NCBI GenBank assembly: GCA_963662155.1
Contig: OY759270.1
Coordinates: 9,327,961-9,391,960 of the forward strand
Direction of reading: 5' to 3'
DNA length: 64,000 bases
From: Lamellibrachia columna
Lineage: Eukaryota > Annelida > Polychaeta > Sabellida > Siboglinidae
Shown: one piece after another, positions 24,101-33,400 of the stretch
Position numbering within the stretch: the stretch's first letter is position 1
Layout of the letters: the number at the start of each line of letters is the position of its first letter
The notes under the pieces: model-generated
The model's input: only the letters and a program-made list of their open reading frames with translations
What the model was told of the DNA's origin: nothing
Databases searched by the model: none
Made by a program: the position numbers and the translations under genes

Positions 24101-27100
24101 AAACGAGATTGATCTCGAAATGCACAAAATGGATGACGCGTTTTGTAAATAAAACTTCCCAGGTGGATCAATTCTTAATGACTGGTCTTGTTTTTGTACA
24201 GCACTTGAAGGTTGGTATTAAAGGCAAGCCTCCCGTGATTGATGGCGAAACGTGTAAGGAAATAAAGCTCGAGGAATCAACATGGTGTATTGAAGACGGC
24301 AAGGAAGTCATTCTGAACATAGAAAAGGTACTGTCTTACATGATCTTATACAAAGAGGATAAGACGTACAATTCATGCCAAATGTCTGGCAACTTGGAAA
24401 TATGTAATGTCTAATGATTATCCATAATGTGAATGTATATAATCTCCTATTTGTTGGTATGTTAGCTTAAAGTTTGCATCTGTTATACTTATAATAGTGT
24501 TATAATAGTATACAGCAGATAGTGTGCCTTCCATATTTTGTTAAATTAAATACTATTATTATTAATGTGTGATGATATTTGTTCCTTGCTTTCCTCACAT
24601 GTTCAGTTATAGCCGTAGCATGCTGTGGTTGTGTAGTGTAACTTGACATTATTTACAGGTGAATAAGATGGAGTGGTGGAACAAGGTGGTAACTACGGAT
24701 CCCGAGATCAACACAAAGAAGGTTCAACCAGAAAACTCCAAAGTATGTTGATCCACACTCTATCAAACCATAGTCCTGATGAACTGATTAGATCGTAGGA
24801 TTGTGTACAAATGCTCTAAAAAGGACAAAAAGTATACAATATTTATTTTGAAGATTAACAGTTTCTTTGCATATATGTGCAAAAATAAGGTTTCGATTAG
24901 TTCACTGGTTAATCTTCAGGATTTGTTTTAATACAAGCGCTGGCTGGTGGCGGCCATTCCACGATTCTGTGGAGTAACCATTGGCAACTGTTCTAGAATC
25001 CATTGGGTTATGATATATTCTTAACTTCAACACCTACATTGGTGATGATGTTTAACCAAATCCTCAGGCCATTGGCATCTCCGTGCAATCTCCCTTAGCC
25101 ACCAAGTCAACCCACTGTCGGATTCTGTCCAATGCTTGGACAATCCCTTTTTTCTTCTGCATCTTCGGTTTTTTTTCTGGTGATCAGGAGCACTTTTCCT
25201 ATGCAGCTAAGTACCAGGTTCTCTCATCCACATTATGAAACTATGTTGATAATCTTTACATGTCTTTCATATGTCATTCACGAAATATAAATTCCACTTT
25301 GTTAACTCAAAGTTTAACACTAACTATGAAAACTCAAAAACCTTGCTAGTTCTTACATTTTATTTTTGTATTTATTTAGAATTTCAACAATGTGGTACTC
25401 TGTATAATATGATCAACATGGATTATTAAAAAAAATTAATTTTAAATAAATAAAATATGTCAGATGGATAACAGTAGATAATAGATTACATTGAAATCGC
25501 AATTTTTTTACATTAACTTAATCTAACATGTTCTTCGTGAGAGCATTAACTTAATCTAACATGCTCTTCGTAAGAGCCCAAATTTCAATTTTTATTTCAG
25601 TTCTTATGTATCGCTATATCCGGTCTATGGCAGACTTTTCGTTCCAATATCATCTTGACTTCTCTTGGAAGCATTCAGCTGCGATTGCTGTGTGAAAACT
25701 ATTTGTTCACATATATATCCACCACTATCTATAGCCAAGTACTCATTTATACAGCTGAGTGAACTGAGGCAACGTGGAGTGAACAAAATTGCCCAAGCTT
25801 TGAAATGGCAGCAAGAAGATTTGAACCCCAGTCCTCTTGATTAGGGGTCCGACGTTGTTACACTGCTATTGCACTCCATTCCATTCATGGCTGGCCTTGA
25901 TTAGGGGTCCGACGTTGTTACACTGCTATTGCACTCCATTCCATTCATGGCTGGCCTTGATTAGGGGTCCGACGTTGTTACACTGCTATTGCACTCCATT
26001 CCATTCATGGCTGGCCTTGATTAGGGGTCCGACGTTGTTACACTGCTATTGCACTCCATTCCATTCATGGCTGGCCTTGATTAGGGGTCCGACGTTGTTA
26101 CACTGCTATTGCACTCCATTCCATTCATGGCTGGCCTTGATTAGGGGTCCGACGTTACACTGCTATTGCACTCCATTCCATTCATGGCTGGCCTTGATTA
26201 GGGGTCCGACGTTGTTACACTGCTATTGCACTCCATTCCATTCATGGCTGGCCTTGATTAGGGGTCCGACGTTGTTACACTGCTATTGCACTCCATTCCA
26301 TTCATGGCTGGCCTTGATTAGGGGTCCGACGTTGTTACACTGCTATTGCACTCCATTCCATTCATGGCTGGCCTTGATAAGAATAACATACGATAATAAA
26401 TAACATTGCAGTGACAAATTACAATTACTGTTGATGTTTTCTCGCCAGTTGTCTGATCTCGATGGAGAGACGAGATCGATGGTGGAGAAAATGATGTACG
26501 ACCAGCGTCAGAAGGAGATGGGATTGCCGACATCCGACGAACAGAAGAAGAAGGACGTTCTAGCACAGTAAGCATCATCTTGAACACTGAACACATACAA
26601 TTTGTACCTAAATCATGGATTTTTCATAACCATGTGTGTGGTGATGTTGCCTCTCGGTTGGCTATCTTGGATCGCCGCTCTGGCCTGGGTTGTGCCATCT
26701 GACAAGATCATCATATTTCATGGTCCCCGTCCGTGCCTGGCAGTTGTGGCTTGTTCTTACTGTGCCTCTTTTACTATTGTTAGTCAATCTCAGTTAATAA
26801 AATAAATGAGTAATTTTAATGAGCAGTTGCTTGAGCCATGGTACAAATCTACTTATCTAGTAACATTTACACTCATTAGGTGCATTATAAACCTCTTAAA
26901 AAGTCTGAAACGTAGTAAGCATACAGTGATTTTTTTTAAATAGTGTAAATTATACATTTGTATTTTGTACAAGCTCTTGCACATGCAAGAAATGTATTAG
27001 CACTTTTGGAAAATGAAGGATTAGCTAATACTGTATCTATTATTCATACTGCCAGAGGTAGAGTAAAGTAAAGAATTTGATGGATAAAAACTTGAATGGC

Positions 27101-27426
27101 CCAGTTTCTTAAAGAAAGTAATTAATAGTACATTAACTTATTACATGCTATAATATATTGAATAAGTGTTATTCCTGTTGAAAAAACATGATCACAATGA
27201 TTCAAACAATGCAATTCGTGCCATTAGCGTAATGTATTTGACCACCAAAGTATGTTTTTAAGCAATGCTGTATTTAATTGCATTTTATTGTTTAAAATTT
27301 GCAACCTTTATGAAGATCAAATGTACATCTTACAGTTTATCACAAATATTTTACTATTATTTTTTGTTATCCAGGTTTATGAAACAACATCCGGAGATGG
27401 ATTTCTCCAAATGCAAGTTCTCATAG
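15911..27426 (+). CDS. NUDC: NUDC, nuclear distribution/dynein-linked co-chaperone, complete (10 exons)
   Basis: Exons: 15911-15991, 18175-18252, 18699-18920, 19321-19401, 22950-23069, 23347-23415, 24202-24327, 24659-24742, 26449-26567, 27375-27426. They join in frame to 1032 nt (343 aa plus stop); human NUDC is 331 aa. Order of parts: conserved N-terminus ([13 protein letters not shown]), a charged coiled coil (about residues 62-127, E/K/R-rich), a variable linker, an acidic stretch ([15 protein letters not shown]), a CS (p23/HSP20-like) domain (about 182-275, starting LPNYSWTQ and including KMEWW), and the family C-terminus ([12 protein letters not shown], then [11 protein letters not shown]). 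NudC proteins act in the cytoplasm with dynein/LIS1 and HSP90 in nuclear migration, mitosis and client folding. The start is the first ATG of the conserved N-terminus. All introns are GT-AG. Confidence 0.97.
16218..16851. mobile_element. 634-bp foldback element in NUDC intron 1
   Basis: A left arm of about 298 bp (16218-16515) is repeated inverted at 16551-16851, nearly identical over its whole length, with a 35-bp unique loop. Outer ends read gtgtacaccacgggcaactg. No ORF is present. This fits a non-autonomous foldback/MITE transposon. A 4-bp TGAC occurs just outside both ends (about 16211-16214 and 16857-16860) and could be a target duplication, but this is weak. The high arm identity suggests recent origin or gene conversion. 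Confidence 0.85.
16852..18174 (+). other. Rest of NUDC intron 1
   Basis: AT-rich with several A/T homopolymers. Only the exon 2 acceptor (gtgtttccag) is recognisable. Confidence 0.6.
18175..18252 (+). CDS. NUDC: NUDC exon 2
   Basis: Residues 28-53 ([20 protein letters not shown]...), the highly conserved end of the N-terminal domain; acceptor tttccag, donor gtgaag. Confidence 0.95.
18699..18920 (+). CDS. NUDC: NUDC exon 3 (coiled coil)
   Basis: Residues 54-127. Begins [10 protein letters not shown] right at the acceptor attag, followed by a heptad-like K/E/R-rich helix and [14 protein letters not shown]. The donor gtgagt follows GATGTG. Confidence 0.95.
19321..19401 (+). CDS. NUDC: NUDC exon 4 (variable linker)
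   Basis: Residues 128-154, [12 protein letters not shown]... ; low conservation, but splice sites (gattttcag / gtagaa) and phase fit. Confidence 0.9.
19788..19850. mobile_element. Possible pogo/Tigger-like terminal sequence
   Basis: The stretch cagtcgcgcctcgttataat, followed by further short palindromic GCG/CGC motifs, resembles the ends of pogo/Tigger DNA transposons and is preceded by TA. I could not find a matching inverted end nearby, so this is tentative. Confidence 0.3.
20191..20240. repeat. 10-bp tandem repeat, 5 copies
   Basis: taacatcgtg repeated exactly five times. Confidence 0.95.
20615..21047. repeat. Segment of about 125 bp present three times
   Basis: gattattgtcaatttgtatt through aagctttatatacc occurs at about 20615-20738 and 20739-20863 nearly identically. 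A diverged third copy lies at about 20919-21047 and ends at the TA microsatellite. Confidence 0.85.
21053..21098. repeat. (TA)n microsatellite
   Basis: Pure TA dinucleotides, about 46 bp. Confidence 0.95.
21521..22362. repeat. 50-bp VNTR, about 17 copies, in NUDC intron 4
   Basis: Unit starts accttatgaagtacgacaaa and ends with atgatgactgttt. The left copies are more diverged and the right copies nearly identical, with recurring C/T and G/T variants. Confidence 0.95.
22950..23069 (+). CDS. NUDC: NUDC exon 5 (acidic stretch, start of CS domain)
   Basis: Residues 155-194: [20 protein letters not shown], then [17 protein letters not shown], the first strand of the CS domain. Acceptor gtcctag, donor gtgcgt. 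Confidence 0.97.
23347..23415 (+). CDS. NUDC: NUDC exon 6 (CS domain)
   Basis: Residues 195-217, [20 protein letters not shown]... ; acceptor tatttttcag-type, donor gtaagt. Confidence 0.97.
23497..23790 (+). mobile_element. tRNA-derived SINE (family SINE-1)
   Basis: The head has a pol III A box (tggctgagtgg) and B box (ggttcgtgtcc) with spacing like a tRNA gene. It is followed by a body (ttcaccccactttgcttgtt, then ccaggggtaaaagatcc and cagggggtaaattgtaac) shared with copies at 49796 (+), 39370 (-) and 40983 (-). It lies in NUDC intron 6. Confidence 0.85.
24202..24327 (+). CDS. NUDC: NUDC exon 7 (CS domain)
   Basis: Residues 218-259, [16 protein letters not shown]... to ILNIEK. This contains the core of the CS domain ([15 protein letters not shown]). 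Acceptor tttgtacag, donor gtactg. Confidence 0.97.
24659..24742 (+). CDS. NUDC: NUDC exon 8
   Basis: Residues 260-287, [20 protein letters not shown]... ; the WW pair and DPEINTKK are family signatures. Donor gtatgt. Confidence 0.97.
25680..25835 (-). mobile_element. SINE-2 copy whose head is tandemly expanded
   Basis: Body ttcacatatatatccaccac, tactcatttatacagctgag and aactgaggcaacgtgg matches copies at 40325 and 63005. Read on the minus strand, the tRNA-like end has a B box (ggggttcaaatc). It runs directly into the 60-bp VNTR that repeats its head. Confidence 0.75.
25836..26376 (-). repeat. 60-bp VNTR, 9 copies, made of the SINE-2 head
   Basis: Nine copies of ttgattaggggtccgacgtt... (60 bp; one copy lacks 3 bp) are nearly identical. 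On the minus strand each unit carries the tRNA-like 5' half including an A-box-like segment (agtgcaatagcagtgtaaca). The 188-codon ORF across it (20-aa period, starting [10 protein letters not shown]) is a repeat artefact. The VNTR ends about 70 bp before NUDC exon 9. Confidence 0.9.
26449..26567 (+). CDS. NUDC: NUDC exon 9
   Basis: Residues 288-326 plus two bases: [20 protein letters not shown] then [15 protein letters not shown]. Ends CA/gtaagc, with the Gln codon completed in exon 10. Confidence 0.97.
27375..27426 (+). CDS. NUDC: NUDC exon 10 (terminal)
   Basis: [16 protein letters not shown] then TAG, the conserved family C-terminus. Acceptor tgttatccag. Confidence 0.97.
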
Positions 27427-27976
27427 CTCTGCTGCTTGAAACTGAAACCACACAGTGATAAAAAAGTCTTGTAAGTTGTAATGTATAATGAAACCTGTTT
27501 CCTCTTTGTTATCAGTAATCCAGTTTGTACTTTTGCATTACATTTGGACAACTCCAGATAGGTTTTCATTGTTTGTGATTTGTTTAATTTTATTTTGTCC
27601 AGTGTTTTGGTTATTTGTGTGTACATGTTATCAGACATTAGACAACAGCAGTAATGCGATTTCCATTTGTTTATGAAAGCAATATTTCTGTGTGGGTTAC
27701 CATACAAGTGCATACACAACATGTACAACATGCATGTGCACAGTGCGAGATCGTGCACGCACACACGTAGGCCTTCTTAAATGGGTTCATAGATTCAGTT
27801 GCACCGAGTGTTGTAAAACATGTCACCAACTTCTCAATGCACCAGTTATTACCATTTTATGCAAACAGTCAATATGAGTCAAATCTTCAAATGCAACGAA
27901 TCATAATTAACTGTCTCGGTGATTTATTTTACAGCTGCGTTATTGTTTGTTTGTTCAATTGTCATTTACTGGGATC

Positions 27977-27982
27977 AATAAA
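27977..27982 (+). terminator. Candidate NUDC poly(A) signal
   Basis: AATAAA (with a second overlapping AATAATAAA) about 550 bp after the NUDC stop. Another AATAAA-like site (ttcaataaac) is near 28357. Confidence 0.5.
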
Positions 27983-28429
27983 ATAATAAAGCTAAAGAAA
28001 TGCCATGATACATTACACATTTAGTTATATCATGGGTGGTAATAGGTTTCACGAATTTGCTTATCTGCATGCTTCGTTGATCCAGCAAAAAACCAAAGTG
28101 CGCATACACGAGACATGACTGTGTTGTCCAACTCCGAATTGTATGATGATATTAGTATTTTGTTACAAAGTTAGGGCGTGACTACTTGTTCATTCCACGT
28201 TTCTTTCATCTGGTTAACAGTTCATGGTAAAAGTGAAGCCATGTGGTGACGCTGCATTCAGATTATTTCATTGCTTTTGCAGACAGAAAGTGAAACTAAT
28301 GGCATTTCTATTAAAGGATGCCAGTTAAGAATGTGTTTGCAGTCTTCAGAAATGTTCAATAAACATGACCTACTGCCAGTTATGTTGTCTTCAGATTTAT
28401 GTATGTAATATAAAGTGCATTTCATATAT

Positions 28430-28620
28430 TAAGTGAGGGGCTGTGGCGGGAGGTGGGAGGTTGGTCCTAACAAATGGTGGGAGGTAAGCCTCAAAAATTG
28501 GTGGGAGGTGGACTCTCAAAATTGGTTGGAGTTGGGAGATTGGTCCCACAAACGGGAGATATGGGAGGTAGTCCCCAAAACAGGTGGGAGCTGGGAGGTT
28601 GAGACCTTTGCCACACCCCT
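28430..28620 (+). repeat. Degenerate G-rich repeat (GGTGGGAGGT)
   Basis: About 6-7 imperfect copies of a 25-35-bp unit built on ggtgggaggttggtcc. The G runs could form quadruplexes on this strand. Confidence 0.6.
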
Positions 28621-29299
28621 CTCATAAGTAAAGAAGAAACAAATTATAATTATGATATAATATAATCAGTGTAGTTTACAAAAAAAGAACAATTATTGAA
28701 CAAGATTGCTATGCAGATATAACAGTCATGCAGCCTGTTGAGTAACAGTTCACAATTTAATCTACACACTGCACAAAAAAGTAACTTTCAGAGTTTTCAG
28801 AGAAAAAACATTTACTCAAACATTCGTTGTCATAGAAACACGCCATAGCAGGTATGCCCTTTTCTGGGAATCGCTGCTTGGCATCGTTTTCACTTTGTTG
28901 ATGTTGCACAAAAAGTAACTTCAAAATTGTTAATGTGCACACGTGACAGGTAAATGGTTGATACATATAGAGCCCATGCTTATCACCCACTTGATTTACA
29001 CCGTGCGAAGACAATGCCAGGCACTGAGTGATGCCAGAGCATGCCTGTTATGGATTGTTTCTGTGACAAGATCCTAGTTCGCATGGTGAAGTCTATTTGA
29101 GCATGCGCTGCAAACCTGTGGACATAGATAATTATACAGGTTCATATGTGATCTTACAGAATTATGTATACATGGAATACTCAGGGTTGGTATTTTTGTT
29201 TTAATTCTAAATTTGTACTGTACATACTATATTTGACCTACCAGTAATAAGCATACAGTATGCTGGACCATGGAGGTCAGTGTCAAGGAATCTGTTTCT

Positions 29300-29560
29300 C
29301 TAGACAATAAGGTAACTGTTCAACAGTAGTGGTGCCATTTGGTTACTGGTGTAGACAAATGGAACAAACTGCCAAATGATTGTGTTAATGCTAGTAGTGT
29401 GAATATGTTTAAAAATAGAATTGACAGGTATCTGATAAGGGCAGGCTACACATAGATGAGAAAATTGTTGGACTCTCAATAAGCCAATGGCTTCCTTGTC
29501 CACTTTCCATCTGGAACTTGTTGTTTGGGATGGCAATCTTGTTAAATCTTGTTAAACAAC
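29300..29560 (+). pseudogene. Non-LTR retrotransposon 3' remnant
   Basis: Translation gives DKWNKLPNDCVNASSVNMFK followed by NRIDRYLIRAGYT, the typical C-terminal end of CR1-like reverse transcriptase ORFs, then a 3' tail shared with 8575-8690. Confidence 0.7.
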
Positions 29561-30339
29561 TGAAAACTGAAACACCAGATGGCGTCAGTTGTTCCACACT
29601 AGTCAAATGACAACAATTATGGATCCTGCTGATTAAAAAAGGGGTGTACACTAATTAGGGCACATACGCTTAGATCGAATACAGTAAGTTAAACAGTTTT
29701 CTGCCGGTTGGGTCGCCTGTATCCTCAACACATTTAGGCTAGGCGGAATATAGGAAGATAATGAATTCTACTAAATATTAATGTCGCTAGCAGCCACCTG
29801 GAGCTCCACCATCAGCGTAACCAGCGACCAGATTTACTTGTCCATTTAGTGGCATCATAATTAACATTCCATGAAACTTGAAGAATCATAGAAAATCTAA
29901 GTATTACAAATCAATTACAAGCGTCAGGGTTACAGCAGGTTACAGTGGTTGCAGTGACCAAACCACAATCACATCAGTTCATACCAGGCAAAAGATTTTG
30001 CACAATCGGGTTCTCGCCTGCAATATTCCATATAACGGGTTGTTACACTGTTATCCCGTAAATTACTCAGCATTTTTTTGCCAAAAATAACTTGGGTTTG
30101 CACTGACAGCTGACATGCTCCCTCCGGGCTGTTTAATGACGATCCAATGTCCAACAGGTCTGGGGAGGACATTGACACCATGTCACAATAAAGCTGCCCA
30201 GAAGCAACGTCAAATGGAACAGCAATGTCTTCATTAAGCAGATTCCGCAAATAAGCAGCCAAGAACTTTGATTTCCTTAACGTAATCTCTCTGGTGCCAT
30301 ATGACTCGAAGTATCACCAACAGACATGACTTTCATCTG

Positions 30340-30484
30340 CTACCGGTGATTGGACAACTGCACCTTCATTGAGTGGATCTTTTCTGTTAGACTGCGATTC
30401 GTTGAACCGCACTTCGCAAGGACAAGTGACAATTCCTCGTCGTTCTTCCTCTCAAAGGCGATGTTTGCCGCCTGATCTAGTTGC
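30340..30484 (-). CDS. VPS16: VPS16 terminal exon
   Basis: [20 protein letters not shown] to VQLSNHR, then TAG at 30340-30342. Acceptor tttgttgcag. Matches the vertebrate C-terminus (AIEHRNEAELSLVLSHC). Confidence 0.95.
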
Positions 30485-33400
30485 CTGCAACAAAGGATAA
30501 TAGTTGCTCGGTACTGCTGTCTCTGGAATCTTGCTCAACTGGATTTTCCTGTTATGTGTCAATAATTATTTTAAGCCTGGAAAGAACCACATCAAATTAC
30601 AATTACACTTATTACAAATAAGGTTACCATTATGTAGCGCAGCTTGTCATAAAACGTGCAGCACCATTTCATTGATGACCAATGCATTTCGCAGGCAACA
30701 TCGCCCTACCGCCATAACTGGCCTTTGGGTTCTGAAAAATTTGTCTTTGCACACAACCTTGACCGTCTGACTCCTTGTGTAAGTGTTGGCCAGTATTCAA
30801 CACAAGACAATATTCGCAATACATAATAAAGGTATTGTCCATGGAACATTAGTTTACACGAGACGATACACCGGTGCGAATAAGTGATGATTACAGGTGT
30901 CGCAATTGTTTAATTGTGAAAACATCAGATTACACTCCAAATGTGCCTGATGATGTCTTACAGGCCAGTGCAGTTAAAAATATTCACATCAACATGGACC
31001 TGAAGACTTTTCATAATCATAATCCAACAATTTAACGACCAGTGTAAAATAGTTATGCATGCAGGGTCTAGCTTGCGTGATCATAAAGAGCGACGATTGC
31101 CTTATTACATAAACCACACATCAATGAAATGGATGACATGCTAAATACACTTGGTGATGCTTGATCTTATGGGCTGTCAGTGCAATTAAAAATATTCACA
31201 TAAACATGGATTTGAAAAGATTTCATAAACATCTGATGCGTGCATATAATCTGACAATTTGATGACACCAGTGTAAAATACTTTTGTGTGTAGAGTCTAG
31301 TCTGCGCAGTCACAAAGAGCGACATAACAGAAGTGGTGGTAATGCAACCGTGCATTATTCAGCACGTGATACAGCTACCATAATTGTCCCGTTTTTGGCA
31401 TTATTTTTGCATTGGCAGAGAATGCAGTTCTTCTGATGATCCTACTTTCAGACCAATGAATGGTGAAACAACACAGACAATGCATTCACATACAAATACA
31501 GATTAGCCATAACTCGCTGATCTAAATTATTTCCTTTGGGTGGATTAATATGTACTTACCCAGTGTTGATGTAACACTTGACTTTATTTTCTGGCAGCAC
31601 TCGTGACAGATACTTCTGAGCCTCAAATCTGTTCTTATTCCGCATACACACTTCGACGAATGGCTGAAACAAGAGCTGTATGTCAAACTCACGTGCCAAA
31701 TAGCCAAAGCAATTTATTTCTAGTAATGCACTACAGCTACACTAGTTATGAACAACGTTATGATTTAATAATAGCCAATTGTTTGTGTTAAAATTTAGTT
31801 GACCTTTTGATGCCAGAAAACATGCAATAATGTATGATAAGTGGTTATTGGGTTGGGAAGATTTGCACTGATACAGAGACAGGAGGAGAAGCTACAGGTG
31901 GCAGAGAACAGGAGGAGAAGCTACAGGTGGCAGAGAACAGGAGGAGAAGCTACAGGTGGCAGAGAACAGGAGGAGAAGCTACAGGTGGCAGAGAACAGGA
32001 GGAGAAGCTACAGGTGGCAGAGAACAGGAGGAGAAGCTACAGGAGGAGAAGCTACAGGAGGCAGAGAACAGGAGAAGCTACAGGTGGCAGAGAACAGGAG
32101 GAGAAGCTACAGGTGGCAGAGAACAGGAGAAGCTACAGGTGGCAGAGAACAGGAGGAGAAGCTACAGGTGGCAGAGAACAGGAGGAGAAGCTACAGGTGG
32201 CAGAGAACAGGAGGAGAAGCTACAGGTGGCAGAGAACAGGAGAAGCTACAGGTGGCAGAGAACAGGAGGAGAAGCTACAGGTGGCAGAGAACAGGAGAAG
32301 CTACAGGTGGCAGAGAACAGGAGGAGAAGCTACAGGTGGCAGAGAACAGGAGGAGAAGCTACAGGTGGCAGAGAACAGGAGGAGAAGCTACAGGTGGCAG
32401 AGAACAGGAGGAGAAGCTACAGGTGGCAGAGAACAGGAGAAGCTACAGGTGGCAGAGAACAGGAGAAGCTACAGGTGGCAGAGAACAGGAGGAGAAGCTA
32501 CAGGTGGCAGAGAACAGGAGAAGCTACAGGTGGCAGAGAACAGGAGGAGAAGCTACAGGTGGCAGAGAACAGGAGGAGAAGCTACAGGTGGCAGAGAACA
32601 GGAGAAGCTACAGGTGGCAGAGAACAGGAGGAGAAGCTACAGGTGGCAGAGAACAGGAGGAGAAGCTACAGGTGGCAGAGAACAGGAGGAGAAGCTACAG
32701 GTGGCAGAGAACAGGAGGAGAAGCTACAGGTGGCAGAGAACAGGAGAAGCTACAGGTGGCAGAGAACAGGAGAAGCTACAGGTGGCAGAGAACAGGAGGA
32801 GAAGCTACAGGTGGCAGAGAACAGGAGAAGCTACAGGTGGCAGAGAACAGGAGGAGAAGCTACAGGTGGCAGAGAACAGGAGGAGAAGCTACAGGTGGCA
32901 GAGAACAGGAGGAGAAGCTACAGGTGGCAGAGAACAGGAGGAGAAGCTACAGGTGGCAGAGAACAGGAGGAGAAGCTACAGGTGGCAGAGAACAGGAGGA
33001 GAAGCTACAGGTGGCAGAGAACAGGAGAAGCTACAGGTGGCAGAGAACAGGAGAAGCTACAGGTGGCAGAGAACAGGAGGAGAAGCTACAGGTGGCAGAG
33101 AACAGGAGAAGCTACAGGTGGCAGAGAACAGGAGGAGAAGCTAAAGGTGGCAGAGAACAGGAGGAGAAGCTACAGGTGGCAGAGAACAGGAGAAGCTACA
33201 GGTGGCAGAGAACAGGAGGAGAAGCTACAGGTGGCAGAGAACAGGAGGAGAAGCTACAGGTGGCAGAGAACAGGAGGAGAAGCTACAGGTGGCAGAGAAC
33301 AGGAGGAGAAGCTACAGGTGGCAGAGAACAGGAGGAGAAGCTACAGGTGGCAGAGAACAGGAGAAGCTACAGGTGGCAGAGAACAGGAGAAGCTACAGGT

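Larger units (their letters stand above)
27427..30339. other. Convergent intergenic region NUDC/VPS16
   Basis: Contains the NUDC 3' UTR, a G-rich degenerate repeat (28430) and a retrotransposon remnant (29300). A 97-codon minus-strand ORF at 29969-30262 lies just past the VPS16 stop, probably in its 3' UTR, and matches no family I know. Confidence 0.6.

Noticed and set aside
25837..26403. 188-codon ORF with 20-residue repeat
   Set aside because: The repeat is an expanded SINE head in an NUDC intron; no evidence of translation.
29969..30262. 97-codon minus-strand ORF after the VPS16 stop
   Set aside because: Reads protein-like, but has no recognisable family, no splice signals and sits in the expected 3' UTR.
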